A stretch of DNA of 64,000 nt from Candidatus Methanoperedens sp. (GCA_027460525.1 JAPZAS010000032.1:1-64000), one strand, 5' to 3'; shown: positions 34,281-45,039, counted from the stretch's first letter. A program made the numbers and translations. The notes: generated from the letters alone by a model not told the origin.

Positions 34281-36839
34281 ATGGAAATTCCCAGGGAATA
34301 CGATTACAACGCTATCGAGGAAAAATGGCTCAATGCATGGCAGGACTCCATGTATTATTTTGACCGGAACTCTGAAAAACCCAGGTTCATAATCGACACA
34401 CCTCCGCCTTACCCGACCGGGAATTTCCATATAGGCAATGCCTTAAACTGGTGCTATATAGATTTCGTGGCGCGATATAAGAGGATGCGGGGCTACAACG
34501 TCATGTTCCCCGAAGGCTGGGACTGCCACGGCTTGCCAACAGAAGTGAAGGTTGAAGAGGCGCATGGCATTACAAAGAGCCAGGTATCTCGCGAAGAGTT
34601 CCGGCGCCTCTGCGTTGAACTCACCACAAAGAATATCGAGCGCATGAGAAAAAGCCTGCGTCGCCTTGGCTTCTCCATCGACTGGAGCAACGAGTACATA
34701 ACCATGGAGCCTTCGTACTTCGTAAAAACACAGAGGTCTTTCGTGCAGATGTACAACAGCGGCATGATATACCAGCAGAACCATCCCGTGAACTGGTGCC
34801 CGAGATGCGAAACCGCTATAGCATTCGCCGAAGTCGAATACGATTCCCGAAGTACTATTCTGAATTACCTCAATTTTGATAAACTTACGATTGCAACCAC
34901 GCGACCTGAACTTCTCGCGGCTTGTGTAGCGGTTGCAGTTAATCCTGATGATGAAAGGTTTCGCGAGCATGTGAATACCGAGGTAAGCGTGCCTGTCTTC
35001 GGTCATAAGGTCAAAGTAATTGTTGACAAAAGCGTCGATCCTTCCTTTGGTACGGGCGTGGTCATGATATGCACCTTTGGCGACAAGCAGGACGTGAGAT
35101 GGTGGGTTGAACATGCCCTTCCGCTTCGCAAAGCCATAGACAGGACGGGTAAGATGACGGAACTTGCAGGAAAATATGCGGGGCAAAGCACAGAGGAGTG
35201 CAAGAAAGCCATAATCGAGGACATGAAAAAGAATGGGATTCTTTACAAGCAGGAGGAGCTGCCCCAGAACGTGGGGCTTTGCTGGCGCTGCAAGACGCCA
35301 ATCGAGATTCTTTCCGAGAAACAGTGGTTTGTCAAGATCATCTCTGAAGAAATACTGGACACTGCAAATACCATCACATGGGTTCCTGATTATATGAAAG
35401 TGCGGCTTGAGAACTGGACCGGCACCATGGAATGGGACTGGTGCATTTCGAGGCAGAGGATTTTTGCCACGCCGATCCCTGCGTGGTACTGCGGTAAGTG
35501 CGGTAAAACCAGGGTTGCAAAAGAAGAATGGCTTCCGCTTGACCCGACACAAAAAAAGCCGCCTGAGGCGTGTGAATGCGGTTCCTCGGAGTGGAAGGGC
35601 GAAGAGGATGTGCTTGATACATGGATGGATTCATCCATCTCGGCGCTTCACGTTGCAGGCTGGCTCAGCCCAGGCAGGGCTCCGCTTCTGCCCACGCAGC
35701 TTCGGCCGCAGGGTTATGATATCATCCGCACATGGTCTTTTTATACGATTCTGAGGGCAAAAGCACTGCTTGATACAAAGCCCTGGGATACCATACTGCT
35801 CAACGGCATGGTGCTGGGCGAGGACGGTCACAAGATGAGCAAATCCCGAAACAACTTCGTTGTGCCTGAAGAGGTGACCAAAAAGCACGGCGCCGATGCC
35901 TTCAGGCAGTGGGCTGCCATAGGAGGCACCACGGGCTCGGACATCATTTTTTCGTGGAAGGATGTAGTCGCAGGCTCGCGCTTTTTGCAGAAACTCTGGA
36001 GCATTGTGCGTTTTTCCCTGCCGCATATATCGGATAAGCCTGCGGAATTCAAGCCTGTTGATAGATGGCTCCTGAGCAAGTTGAACAGGCTGGTGAAAGA
36101 CGCAACGGAAAAGATGGATGCTTACCAGTTTGATGAGACCTTCAAGGCAATCCGCGGATTTGCATGGGATATTCTTGCGGATAACTACATAGAGCTTGCA
36201 AAATCAAGGTTATACGGCGAAGCCGAAGGAAAACAGGCTGCCCAGTATACGCTTTTTGTTACGGTTGAAACACTTTCACGGCTTCTTGCGCCGTTTTTGC
36301 CGTATTTCTCCGAGGAGGTATATTCCCACATAAAGAAGGAGAGCGTGCATCTTCAGGCATGGCCGGAGGTAAATGAATCGCTCATCGATGAAGAGGCCGA
36401 GACGACAGGCGAATTGATAAAAGAGATAACTTCTGCTATCAGGCGCTATAAATCAGAACACGGCATGGCATTAAATTCTCCACTTGCGAATATAGAGATA
36501 TATTCCTCTATCACAGATGGTTCTGATATTGCAGGGGCGGCAAATTCAAGAATTTCACTTAAGACCGGAAAACCCGATTTTGAGCTTGTTGCTCATGAAA
36601 TCATACCGAACATGAAGATTCTCGGCAGGACATACAGGAGCAAGGCAAAACCCATTGCAGAAGCCCTCAGGAAAGCGGACCCCAAACTTGCAGATTCAGG
36701 AAGCATAGCACTTTCTGTGGACGGGGAGAACATCATCCTTGACTCCTCATGTTTCACGGTGGAAAAGGAAAAGCTTTTAAAAGGAAAAGCTGTGGATGTC
36801 TTGGAAGTGGGAAGCGTGGTTGTCGTTATTGTAAAGTGA
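34281..36839 (+). CDS. valS: Valyl-tRNA synthetase
   Basis: Class I synthetase of 852 residues charging tRNA-Val. Visible: N-terminal DYNAIEEKWLNAWQ, the HIGH-type motif GNFHIGNAL, CP1 editing domain (~190-350, TTRPELLAACVAVAVN), two zinc-like knuckle pairs (CPRCET, CWRCKT; CGKCGK, CECGSS), DVLDTWMDSSIS, and the KMSKS loop in GHKMSKSRNN. The C-terminal part is the anticodon-binding helical domain plus an extension. Archaeal type without the long bacterial coiled-coil tail. Followed 20 bases later by clpB. Confidence 0.95.
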   Translation: MEIPREYDYNAIEEKWLNAWQDSMYYFDRNSEKPRFIIDTPPPYPTGNFHIGNALNWCYIDFVARYKRMRGYNVMFPEGWDCHGLPTEVKVEEAHGITKSQVSREEFRRLCVELTTKNIERMRKSLRRLGFSIDWSNEYITMEPSYFVKTQRSFVQMYNSGMIYQQNHPVNWCPRCETAIAFAEVEYDSRSTILNYLNFDKLTIATTRPELLAACVAVAVNPDDERFREHVNTEVSVPVFGHKVKVIVDKSVDPSFGTGVVMICTFGDKQDVRWWVEHALPLRKAIDRTGKMTELAGKYAGQSTEECKKAIIEDMKKNGILYKQEELPQNVGLCWRCKTPIEILSEKQWFVKIISEEILDTANTITWVPDYMKVRLENWTGTMEWDWCISRQRIFATPIPAWYCGKCGKTRVAKEEWLPLDPTQKKPPEACECGSSEWKGEEDVLDTWMDSSISALHVAGWLSPGRAPLLPTQLRPQGYDIIRTWSFYTILRAKALLDTKPWDTILLNGMVLGEDGHKMSKSRNNFVVPEEVTKKHGADAFRQWAAIGGTTGSDIIFSWKDVVAGSRFLQKLWSIVRFSLPHISDKPAEFKPVDRWLLSKLNRLVKDATEKMDAYQFDETFKAIRGFAWDILADNYIELAKSRLYGEAEGKQAAQYTLFVTVETLSRLLAPFLPYFSEEVYSHIKKESVHLQAWPEVNESLIDEEAETTGELIKEITSAIRRYKSEHGMALNSPLANIEIYSSITDGSDIAGAANSRISLKTGKPDFELVAHEIIPNMKILGRTYRSKAKPIAEALRKADPKLADSGSIALSVDGENIILDSSCFTVEKEKLLKGKAVDVLEVGSVVVVIVK

Positions 36840-36859
36840 TTAAACCATAAGGTATCCAA

Positions 36860-39457
36860 ATGCCCATCCGATTCGACAGATTCACCATAAAAGCCCAGGA
36901 AGCATTTGCAGATGCGCAGAGCATAGCAATTGATAGAAGCCAGCAGCAGCTTGAGGTGGAGCACCTCCTCCTTGCCCTCATCAACCAGAAAGAAGGCTTA
37001 ACCCTCCAGATTCTCCAGAAACTCGGCGCCGGCATTGCCGGAATAATCTCACAACTTGAAGAGGAAATAGACAACCTTCCGCGCGTGGAAGGTGCTGGCG
37101 GGGGTCAGATTTACATTTCTCCGCGATTGAATACCGCTGTCGAGGCTACATTTGAAGAGATGAAGAATCTCAAGGATGAATACCTGAGCACAGAGCATCT
37201 CCTGCTCGCCATAGCGGAAGAGAAAGGGGGCATCGCCGCGCGAATCTTGAAAGAGAACGGTGTATCAAAGGACTCTCTCATGAAAACCCTGAAGGAAGTA
37301 AGAGGCTCATCCCGCGTCACAGACCAGAACCCTGAAGAGAAATACGAGGCGCTCAAAAAATATGGTCACGACCTCACAGAACTTGCTGCTCGCGGGAAGC
37401 TTGACCCTGTGATAGGACGCGATAATGAAATACGCAGGGTTCTGCAGGTTCTTTCCCGTCGTACAAAGAACAACCCTGTGCTCATCGGGGAGCCCGGCGT
37501 CGGGAAAACAGCTATAGCTGAAGGCCTGGCTCTCCGGATATTTGCTGGAGATGTGCCTGAGAATATCAAGGACAAAAGAGTGGTCGCCCTCGATATGGGC
37601 GCGCTCGTGGCCGGTACCAAGTTCAGGGGTGAGTTCGAGGAGCGCCTGAAGGCTGTGGTAAAAGAAGTGCAGGATTCGGAAGGCAAGGTCATTCTTTTCA
37701 TTGACGAACTCCACACCGTAGTGGGAGCAGGAGCGGCGGAAGGCGCTATCGACGCCTCTAACTTACTCAAGCCCGCCCTTGCCAGAGGGGAACTGCGCTG
37801 CATCGGTGCCACCACGCTGAATGAGTACCGAAAATACATCGAGAAGGATGCTGCGCTTGAGAGGAGGTTCCAGCCAATACTTGTGGGAGAACCCACCGTC
37901 GATGAGACAATATCCATCCTGCGCGGGCTCAAGGAAAAATACGAAGTGCATCACGGCGTGCGGATACAGGACGCCGCGCTCATCGCAGCCGCAATCCTGT
38001 CCCAACGCTACATTACAGACAGGTTCCTGCCCGATAAGGCCATCGATCTTATCGATGAGGCTGCGTCGAAGCTCAGGATAGAGATAGATAGCATGCCTGC
38101 CGAGCTTGACGACATCGAGAGGAAGATAAGGCAGCTTGAGATAGAGCGCCAGGCGGTGAAGAAGGAAAAAGACGAATATTCCAAGGAACGCCTTGAAAAG
38201 ATAGATAAAGAGCTCTCAGACCTGAAAGAGAGAAGCAGCCAGATGAAAGCCCACTGGCAGCTTGAAAAAGATTCCATCCAGAAAATAAGGAAGATAAAGG
38301 AGGATATCGAGAAAACGCGCATGGATTCTGAAAAAGCGGAACTTGAAGGAAATCTTGAGAAAGCGTCTGAACTCCGCTACGGCGTATTGATTAACCTCCA
38401 AAAACAGCTTGAAGAGGAAAATAAAAAACTCGTGGAGCTTCAGAAAGACCAGAAGATGCTCAAGGAGGAAGTGGATGAAGAGGACATCGCCGAGGTCGTC
38501 TCACGATGGACGCACATACCTGTGAGCAGGATGCTCGAGGGTGAGATGCAGAAACTGGTCCACATGGAGGAGCGAATAAAGCAGCGGGTGGTGGGGCAGG
38601 ATGAAGCCGTCATCGCTGTGGCTAACGCTGTCAGGAGAGGTCGCGCCGGCATATCCGACCCCAAGCGTCCCATAGGCTCGTTCATGTTCCTGGGCCCCAC
38701 GGGCGTGGGCAAGACAGAACTCGGGCGCGCGCTCGCCGAGTTCCTGTTCGATGACGAGGCTGCCATGATCCGGCTTGATATGAGCGAGTACATGGAAAAG
38801 CACACGGTTGCAAGGCTCATAGGCGCTCCACCTGGCTATGTGGGTTATGAAGAGGGCGGCCAGCTAACTGAGGCGGTGAGGCGGCGGCCGTACGCGGTCA
38901 TTCTTTTCGATGAGATCGAGAAGGCGCATCCCGATGTGTTCAATCTCTTGCTCCAGATACTGGACGACGGCAGGCTTACGGACGGCCACGGGCGCACGGT
39001 TGACTTCAAGAACACTGTTATCATCATGACATCCAACATCGGAAGCCAGTGGATATTCGAACTCGGGGACAAAGAGGATGAAATGAGGGAGAAAGTGATG
39101 GAGATGGTTCACCGCCAGTTCAAACCCGAGTTCCTGAATCGCCTGGATGAGATCATTATTTTCAATTCATTAAAGCTCCCGCAGATCACGAAGATTGTGG
39201 ATATCCAGTTCGGGATATTGAGCAAGCGCCTTTCTGAAAGGAAGATCACCATTTCTCTTAGCGAAAAAGCTAGGGATTTCATAGCAAAGGCAGGTTATGA
39301 CCCGCTATACGGGGCAAGACCCATCAAACGCACCATCCAGCACAGGATACTTGACCCCCTCGCGTTGAAGATACTCAATAAGGAGTTCGCGGAGGGGGAT
39401 GCCGTGAAAGTTGATGTGAAAAAGGATGAGCTCGTGTTCAGGAAACTCGGGAGTTAA
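36860..39457 (+). CDS. clpB: ATP-dependent disaggregase ClpB
   Basis: Hsp100 chaperone of 865 residues that pulls proteins out of aggregates together with DnaK. Order of parts: Clp_N repeats (~1-145), NBD1 with Walker [11 protein letters not shown] (~207-216) and Walker [10 protein letters not shown], the M-domain coiled coil (~410-525), NBD2 with Walker [10 protein letters not shown] (~608-616) and Walker [16 protein letters not shown], then the C-terminal D2 small domain. All key residues are present and the M-domain marks it as ClpB and not ClpC. Among archaea it is patchy and is generally thought to be of bacterial origin. Confidence 0.96.
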   Translation: MPIRFDRFTIKAQEAFADAQSIAIDRSQQQLEVEHLLLALINQKEGLTLQILQKLGAGIAGIISQLEEEIDNLPRVEGAGGGQIYISPRLNTAVEATFEEMKNLKDEYLSTEHLLLAIAEEKGGIAARILKENGVSKDSLMKTLKEVRGSSRVTDQNPEEKYEALKKYGHDLTELAARGKLDPVIGRDNEIRRVLQVLSRRTKNNPVLIGEPGVGKTAIAEGLALRIFAGDVPENIKDKRVVALDMGALVAGTKFRGEFEERLKAVVKEVQDSEGKVILFIDELHTVVGAGAAEGAIDASNLLKPALARGELRCIGATTLNEYRKYIEKDAALERRFQPILVGEPTVDETISILRGLKEKYEVHHGVRIQDAALIAAAILSQRYITDRFLPDKAIDLIDEAASKLRIEIDSMPAELDDIERKIRQLEIERQAVKKEKDEYSKERLEKIDKELSDLKERSSQMKAHWQLEKDSIQKIRKIKEDIEKTRMDSEKAELEGNLEKASELRYGVLINLQKQLEEENKKLVELQKDQKMLKEEVDEEDIAEVVSRWTHIPVSRMLEGEMQKLVHMEERIKQRVVGQDEAVIAVANAVRRGRAGISDPKRPIGSFMFLGPTGVGKTELGRALAEFLFDDEAAMIRLDMSEYMEKHTVARLIGAPPGYVGYEEGGQLTEAVRRRPYAVILFDEIEKAHPDVFNLLLQILDDGRLTDGHGRTVDFKNTVIIMTSNIGSQWIFELGDKEDEMREKVMEMVHRQFKPEFLNRLDEIIIFNSLKLPQITKIVDIQFGILSKRLSERKITISLSEKARDFIAKAGYDPLYGARPIKRTIQHRILDPLALKILNKEFAEGDAVKVDVKKDELVFRKLGS

Positions 39458-39514
39458 ATCAAAAAATAACGTCCTGACTGTAATTGCTTGTTGGTGGTTT
39501 AAAAGAAATAATAA

Positions 39515-40060
39515 TTAATAAACATTTATTGTACCTTCTGCATAGGTTTTTGGTGATATACTGGGGTCGCTTGAAGGAATAACACCTTTAAAAGGGTATG
39601 TTCCCTCTTTATTAAAAGTGACAAAGGCAGCGCCGCCTGATCCTCCAAGGTATTTTTGATACGAATTGTTCAGGATAAGCGTCAGTTGGTAACGTAACGG
39701 TTGAGAAGTGATCCTGATCAAAACAGATTGTCCGGGGTGAACAGATACGGGACTCGGGATTACATTGTTGTTTTGGTCAAATGTTACTGTTGCATCCGGA
39801 ATATCTGTGGATGGGTTATAATAATCCTTCACAATGAAGTCGCTTACAGTTGGAGTGACAGTCGGAGTAGGTGAAGTGGTGGGGGTTGGAGTAGACGAAG
39901 GGGTTGCAGTTGGACTGGGTGAAGGTGTCGGAACTGGTGTAACAGTTACAGTCACAATTTTCTCAATCGTCGCAGGTTTATGAGCAACATACCCTATCGC
40001 CACTCCAAAAATGAAGAATACGATAATCAAAGGGATTAATGTTTTATTTAATGGAGCCAT
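39515..40060 (-). CDS. Membrane-anchored protein with T/P linker and cupredoxin-like domain, copy 1
   Basis: Start set at CAT 40060 ([16 protein letters not shown]), to align with its paralogue; the longer frame to 40078 is less likely. The N-terminal helix (~6-24) acts as an uncleaved anchor or signal. A linker of Thr, Pro and Ser (~40-66) is followed by a beta-sandwich of ~110 residues that starts with DFIVKDYYNPSTDIP and contains GQSVLIRI and AAFVTFNKEGTYPFKG, which looks like a cupredoxin/plastocyanin-type fold. The usual Cys-His-Met copper ligands are absent, so copper binding is not supported. Confidence 0.65.
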   Translation of the reverse strand: MAPLNKTLIPLIIVFFIFGVAIGYVAHKPATIEKIVTVTVTPVPTPSPSPTATPSSTPTPTTSPTPTVTPTVSDFIVKDYYNPSTDIPDATVTFDQNNNVIPSPVSVHPGQSVLIRITSQPLRYQLTLILNNSYQKYLGGSGGAAFVTFNKEGTYPFKGVIPSSDPSISPKTYAEGTINVY

Positions 40061-40176
40061 AATCTCAAATCTTCTCAACCCCTAATGAATTCTTTATTGA
40101 GTATATAGATTTCTATCTTTTGATGAACTGTCTAAAATGACATTGGTAGAACCGTGGATCTCAAGAACATATTTAA

Positions 40177-40713
40177 TCAATACACAGTTATTGTACCCTC
40201 TGCATACGTTCGTGGGTTTGTACCAATTTGACTTGAAGGAATGATAGCTTTAAAACTGTATTTTCCCTTATTATTAAAAGTAACAAAGGCAGCGCCGCTT
40301 ACTCCAAGGTTCTTGGAGTATGACGAATTCAAGATAATTGTCATGGGATATGCCAGAGAAGTATCAGTAATCTTAATTAAGACACTCTCTCCCTGATGAA
40401 TGTATAAAGAATTAGGATCTGCATACCCAAAATTTCTAAGCTGTATTGTATAAGTCGGAATATCTATGGAAGGGTTAAAGTAATCCTTTACAATAAAGTC
40501 GCTCACATTGGGAGCGGCAGTCTGAGCAGGCGTGGGGCTCGGAGTTGGAGCAGGTGAAGATGTCGGAGTTGGAGTCGGTGTCGGAATTGGTGTAACAGTT
40601 ACGGTCACAATTTTCTCAATCGTCACAGGTTTATGAGCCACATACCCTACCGCTATTCCAAAGATGAAGAATATGATAATCAAAGGTATCAAAGTTTTAT
40701 TTTTTGGATCCAC
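40177..40713 (-). CDS. Membrane-anchored protein with T/P linker and cupredoxin-like domain, copy 2
   Basis: Paralogue of the gene just downstream, 178 residues. The N-terminal 35 residues are nearly the same ([28 protein letters not shown]). The linker has a similar T/P composition but different length, and the external domain keeps [25 protein letters not shown] and [18 protein letters not shown]. The leader DNA is also duplicated: both genes have AATTCTTTATT(C/G)AGTA followed by ATAGATTTCTAT close upstream. Tandem duplication is the obvious origin. Divergent from hemB. Confidence 0.65.
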   Translation of the reverse strand: MDPKNKTLIPLIIIFFIFGIAVGYVAHKPVTIEKIVTVTVTPIPTPTPTPTSSPAPTPSPTPAQTAAPNVSDFIVKDYFNPSIDIPTYTIQLRNFGYADPNSLYIHQGESVLIKITDTSLAYPMTIILNSSYSKNLGVSGAAFVTFNNKGKYSFKAIIPSSQIGTNPRTYAEGTITVY

Positions 40714-40821
40714 AATCTAAATTCTCCTCACGACACCATAAATTCTTTATTCAGTAATATAGATTTCTATTTATTCGTTTATTCGGTAATCATTAAGTAC
40801 TTTCCATCCAATAAAACAAAT

Positions 40822-41796
40822 ATGTTCCCGACCACTCGCATGCGAAGGCTGCGCTCGCCTAAGTTTTTACCGCTTGTACGTGAAACGACACTGGATGTTA
40901 AAGACCTGATTTGTCCTGTTTTTGCCGATGAAACCGCAAGTGAGCCTGTTGAGATAAATTCCATGCCTGGATATTTCCGCATGCCCCTTGAGATGGTTGC
41001 AGATGAGGCAGCATGCATCGCTGAGCTGGGGATACCGGCTATTATACTGTTTGGAATACCAAAAGAGAAAGACGAGATTGGTTCGCATGCCTACGGGGAT
41101 GACGATGTGATCCAGAAAGCGGTCAGGGCCATAAAAAGCCAGGTCGGAGAAGATCTTGTTGTCATAACCGACCTTTGCCTGGATGAATATACATCCCACG
41201 GACATTGCGGATTGGTACGCGGTACTGAAATCCAGAACGATCCAACCCTTCCTGTTTATGGGAAGATTGCGGTAAGCCACGCCCGCGCAGGCGCAGACAT
41301 GGTTGCACCGTCAGGGATGATGGACGGCATGGTTGGAGCTATACGTCGTGCACTTGACGATAACGATTTCCAGAACATTCCTATAATGTCCTATGCTGCA
41401 AAATACTGCTCTGCATTCTACGGACCTTTTCGGGAAGCAGCCTGTTCAGGTTTTACTTTTGGCGACCGTTCGTCGTATCAGATGGACCCCGCAAACACAG
41501 ATGAGGCGCTGCGTGAAGTCGAACTCGATATCGAGGAAGGTGCGGACATCATAATGGTCAAACCCGCCCTCCCCTACCTTGATATCATTTACCGAATAAA
41601 GAAGAAGTTCAGGATGCCCACTGCAGCGTACCATGTCAGCGGTGAGTATGCCATGATAAAAGCTGCTGCACAGAACGGCTGGCTGGATGAGCGCAAGGTG
41701 GTGTATGAGTCATTGGTTTCGATAAAACGTGCAGGAGCGGATATGATTCTTACCTACTTTGCAAAGGACATGGCTCGTGAATTGAATTCTGAATAA
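40822..41796 (+). CDS. hemB: Delta-aminolevulinic acid dehydratase (porphobilinogen synthase)
   Basis: Enzyme of 324 residues joining two aminolevulinates to porphobilinogen on the way to heme, cobamide and F430. The start at ATG 40822 ([13 protein letters not shown]) matches the family; the 63 residues upstream in frame are promoter DNA. Schiff-base lysines are Lys194 (SYAAKY) and Lys247 (VKPALPYLD). The metal loop reads [14 protein letters not shown]: Cys119, Asp121 and Cys129, a mix of the zinc (three Cys) and magnesium-type (Asp) patterns. The next gene starts in its stop codon (TAATG). Confidence 0.94.
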   Translation: MFPTTRMRRLRSPKFLPLVRETTLDVKDLICPVFADETASEPVEINSMPGYFRMPLEMVADEAACIAELGIPAIILFGIPKEKDEIGSHAYGDDDVIQKAVRAIKSQVGEDLVVITDLCLDEYTSHGHCGLVRGTEIQNDPTLPVYGKIAVSHARAGADMVAPSGMMDGMVGAIRRALDDNDFQNIPIMSYAAKYCSAFYGPFREAACSGFTFGDRSSYQMDPANTDEALREVELDIEEGADIIMVKPALPYLDIIYRIKKKFRMPTAAYHVSGEYAMIKAAAQNGWLDERKVVYESLVSIKRAGADMILTYFAKDMARELNSE

Positions 41797-42230
41797 TGCC
41801 CGGCTATAATGTACATAGAATATTCAATTACTTGCTTTTTATCACCATTGTAGCCTTACTTTATGTCTGGAAAATACCGGTCATTAGCCTGAAACAACTG
41901 CTTGTTTTTGTTGCAGGTTTTTATATAGGCACCGATTTCATAACCCCTGACCTTGATATTGAAAGCACCGCTATGAAAAGGTGGGGTAAACTAAAAATTT
42001 TATGGCTTCCATACAAGTGGATATTCAAGCACGGGCAAAGTTCCCATAATATCGTATACGGAGCGGTTGTCAGAATATTGTATATCAGCCTTATAATTCT
42101 CGGTGTATATTATCTTCTGTTCAAGTCTTTACCGCCCGAGACGATGTTTTCATCTATTCACGTTTTTATTTTTCTGAGCGGAATAATAATAGCCAATGCA
42201 CTGCATGTAATACTGGATAGTTTGTTCTGA
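41796..42230 (+). CDS. DUF2227 family membrane protein
   Basis: Protein of 144 residues, three or four membrane helices, of the DUF2227 (putative metal-binding) family. The diagnostic stretch is DFITPDLDIESTAMKRWGKL, then LPYKWIFKHGQSSHNIVYGAVVR, with Asp and His residues that could bind metal at the membrane. Relatives include YdjM-type hydrolases, as found at 33133-34122. Starts inside the hemB stop codon, so it is translationally coupled, although no role in tetrapyrrole synthesis is known. Confidence 0.82.
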   Translation: MPGYNVHRIFNYLLFITIVALLYVWKIPVISLKQLLVFVAGFYIGTDFITPDLDIESTAMKRWGKLKILWLPYKWIFKHGQSSHNIVYGAVVRILYISLIILGVYYLLFKSLPPETMFSSIHVFIFLSGIIIANALHVILDSLF

Positions 42231-42309
42231 CTTTTGGCAATGGATTCGAAGCCGCCACGTTTAATATCCTCTTTCTCCATAGGTACTACCATGGCATGTT
42301 TATTGTTGC

Positions 42310-42981
42310 ATGGTGAAAATACCAGGTGATAGAGATTTGAACAGGTATTGCCTGCTGTTTATCTTCATTTTTGTGTTATTTACAGGATGCATAACGACTG
42401 AAGAAGGCCTGAATACTTCAACAGTACCCCAAAACCCCTCTCCAACTCCTTATCCCACCCCTGTACCAGGGACGATTGCTTCTTATACGCCAGCAGCTAT
42501 TGTCCAGCCAACCGAGGTTGTTCAAAAAGTTGATGACAAACCCAGTGCATCGCTATATGAAAACAGATCCAATGCCATGGAAGTCAATTATAGAGCATAT
42601 GTGGACTGGTTCAGGAATCATAATCTCAATATAAGGTCGTACACGCCGCTGGAATATATCTGCGGTCAGTACACCGCTGATATGATAAACGCCTCAGAAA
42701 AGGCTGGATACAAAGCTTATTTTGCTGCCGTTACATTCTCCGATGGGTCAGGGCATGCAATTGTATCGTTCAAATCAACGGTACTCGGCTCCACATCATG
42801 GTATTTTTTTGAACCCCAGACAAACAACCTGATGACCCCGGAGACTCTTGGTGAGGAACTCGACAAGAATATGGGGAAAACGGTCGTTGAGGTTAATATT
42901 TTTGGTTATTTTGATGATGCAGGAGATAAAGACCCTTCGACTTGGCGATTTGCATATCCACTATTTAATAAAAGATATTGA
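42310..42981 (+). CDS. Lipoprotein with transglutaminase/papain-like domain
   Basis: Protein of up to 223 residues with a lipobox FTGC (Cys ~27). A better signal peptide results from a TTG start at 42337, which follows AGGTGAT; the ATG at 42310 puts charged residues in front. A Pro/Thr linker (~38-68) leads to a domain with a Cys (EYICGQYTADM), a His in SGHAIVSF and an acidic/Asn-containing FFEPQTN strand, the Cys-His-acid order of transglutaminase-like or papain-like folds. Activity is inferred from this pattern only. Confidence 0.7.
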   Translation: MVKIPGDRDLNRYCLLFIFIFVLFTGCITTEEGLNTSTVPQNPSPTPYPTPVPGTIASYTPAAIVQPTEVVQKVDDKPSASLYENRSNAMEVNYRAYVDWFRNHNLNIRSYTPLEYICGQYTADMINASEKAGYKAYFAAVTFSDGSGHAIVSFKSTVLGSTSWYFFEPQTNNLMTPETLGEELDKNMGKTVVEVNIFGYFDDAGDKDPSTWRFAYPLFNKRY

Positions 42982-43145
42982 AAAAATAAAAATAAGAATT
43001 TAGTTATACGCAGGAGGAATGACATTTACACATTCCCACTTTGACTTTTTTAATCTTTCTTATTGTCATTTAAATCACCCTATTAATTGTTGGTCATGGA
43101 TACTTAAATAGTTTGTCCCAGAACAGCATACAATCTCATAAGGAG

Positions 43146-43913
43146 CTAATGAGTTCCTTCCAATTTCAACTCGTCTATGTGCGCCATTTCCTCAATATCT
43201 AGAAGTATTGACATCTCCTGCGTATCAATATCAATACCATGCTCCTGGACAAGTACCATCGGGTTTGTGCCGCCTATCACCACAATACCAAGTTTGTCCC
43301 TTCCCACCTGGACGCCCAGGATATCGTTATTGGGTTCCCCCACTTCCAGTATACATGAAAATCCTGCTTCGACAAGCGAATCAAGCACCTGTTCTATCTT
43401 ATCGCGGGCATCCATTGGAGCTTCCCTCAGATTTGCCAGTATCTTGCCAGAACCTGTATTGATCATCTCGGTTACCGATGTGAGTTCCTGCGACATCAGT
43501 ACATCGAGCGGGTCGATTGTTGTGCTTTCGTATGTCAGGATATCGGTAAATCGCAACGGCGAGCCGTCATGTATTTCCACCACGCCTCCGAATTTAGGTT
43601 TAACAGGTATTCCTGCCTTAAGCAACACACCGTCTATCGTGATGCTGCAGGCTGTGGCTATTCCTATCTTCCCGCGTTCGATCTTTACATTCCCGATTTT
43701 TTCACCGGGATATATTATTTTGATATAAGGGCTTACCGATAGACCGCTGTGGACAGCCTGTTTGATGAGACCAAGAACTCTCTTAAAATCGGATTCGTTT
43801 ACAATGGAGATATTTACTATTATGTTGCCTTTGCGTTTTGTGGGGTCAAAGGTTACCTCATACATCATATTTTCAATTCGTGAGGTTATGAACATTATGT
43901 CGGGCATCTTCAT
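43146..43913 (-). CDS. NrpR-family regulator without DNA-binding domain (NrpRII-like)
   Basis: Protein of 255 residues covering a single NrpR/DUF128 regulatory domain ([57 protein letters not shown]). NrpR represses nitrogen-assimilation genes and senses 2-oxoglutarate. In Methanosarcina it is split into NrpRI (DNA binding plus one NrpR domain) and NrpRII (NrpR domain only, contacting the general factors). This gene fits NrpRII: no helix-turn-helix precedes the domain. Monocistronic, transcribed towards the lipoprotein gene. Confidence 0.85.
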   Translation of the reverse strand: MKMPDIMFITSRIENMMYEVTFDPTKRKGNIIVNISIVNESDFKRVLGLIKQAVHSGLSVSPYIKIIYPGEKIGNVKIERGKIGIATACSITIDGVLLKAGIPVKPKFGGVVEIHDGSPLRFTDILTYESTTIDPLDVLMSQELTSVTEMINTGSGKILANLREAPMDARDKIEQVLDSLVEAGFSCILEVGEPNNDILGVQVGRDKLGIVVIGGTNPMVLVQEHGIDIDTQEMSILLDIEEMAHIDELKLEGTH

Positions 43914-44040
43914 TCAGCAATCATGTATAATTACTATGTGTTATAAATATACCGAATTTGATAATCCCGTCTAATAAGAAAGTATATCTTTGGGTTTATC
44001 AAAAAGATAAGATAAGTATTTCAGTCAGGCAAGAGGAATT

Positions 44041-45021
44041 ATGTACATGGCTAAGCAGGCAGTAGTTGATATTGTAAGAAATATTTTTTCGCACTACGGC
44101 TACATCACGAGTTCTTCTGACATCTGCGACCTTCTTGCCGAAAAGGATACGGAGCGCCTTCTGATAAAATTTGAAAACGACCCGAATTTCAACAGCACCA
44201 GATATTTTTCCAACATCGTGCAACGGTACAGGGGTAAAGGAATCCTGATCTCGGAATCCTTTGACGATAAGACACGCGCTGCTGCTCTCGAGGATGGGCT
44301 TACGCTCTGGGACAGAGGCGAGCTTGAATCCCAGATAGGCAGGGCTGTCCTTGGAGGCATGGGACATGGGGAAAAAATACCGCTCAAAGAGAAGATTGAA
44401 CTTCCAACTATGGAAGTTCCGGCAGAAGTCCAGGCTTCGAAGCAGGAATATGAAAAAACCATCAGGATACTCTTGCGTTCTGTTCCGATCAATATAGGGA
44501 AATCAGATGCTTTATCCATAGCCGAGGCGAAAGTCGGTACCGCAAAAAGCCAGGCATTGAAATTCATCCCTATCTGGCATTATAGTTATTCTTTTAATAT
44601 CCAGAAAAAGTTCAAATCAAAGGCTATTGAGCTTTCTGGCGAAGGAGAGGGGAATATCCACGCTATTACTGGAGAAAATTCTTTTACCAAATACAAGGAA
44701 ATCCAGGACAACACCTTCATACCCACCCAGAATTACGAGATAAGGCAGCCTCTGGTGCAGAAAAAGGATGCGGTGAGTAAAGCCCTGAACTCCATTATCA
44801 GGGAACATTTAAAAGAAGTAAGGCTGAACGAGATGATAGGCGATACGATAGTTTTTGAAAACAAGATAATTTCTCCAGATCCGGAGAATATAAACCTGAA
44901 AATGGATCTCATACATATTCCTGTATGGGAGATAAAAGGCAAGCGCGAGGTAATAGAGATAAACGGGTATGATGGTCATATAATGGCTGTAAAGCTCTAT
45001 AACGATGCGGAAATGGTCTGA
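44041..45021 (+). CDS. Hypothetical protein with two 'PxW' modules, 326 aa
   Basis: No named family recognised. Residues ~1-100 are helical/basic (VVDIVRNIFSHYGYITSS; RGKGILISESFDD). The rest has two copies of a strand-rich module: LKFIPIWHYSYSF ending in a TGEN turn (~178-225) and MDLIHIPVWEIKG with EINGYDGHIMAVKLY (~290-320). These resemble the modules at the end of the HerA-like ATPase at 6391-7965. The N-terminal half reads like a small DNA-associated domain, but no nuclease motif can be claimed. Confidence 0.6.
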   Translation: MYMAKQAVVDIVRNIFSHYGYITSSSDICDLLAEKDTERLLIKFENDPNFNSTRYFSNIVQRYRGKGILISESFDDKTRAAALEDGLTLWDRGELESQIGRAVLGGMGHGEKIPLKEKIELPTMEVPAEVQASKQEYEKTIRILLRSVPINIGKSDALSIAEAKVGTAKSQALKFIPIWHYSYSFNIQKKFKSKAIELSGEGEGNIHAITGENSFTKYKEIQDNTFIPTQNYEIRQPLVQKKDAVSKALNSIIREHLKEVRLNEMIGDTIVFENKIISPDPENINLKMDLIHIPVWEIKGKREVIEINGYDGHIMAVKLYNDAEMV

Positions 45022-45039
45022 CCAAATCCTGTATTGAAT

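Noticed and set aside
34443-35552. Long minus-strand open frame (369 codons) inside valS
   Set aside because: Fully antisense to a clear valyl-tRNA synthetase; the product is low-complexity with no family features. A codon-bias shadow.
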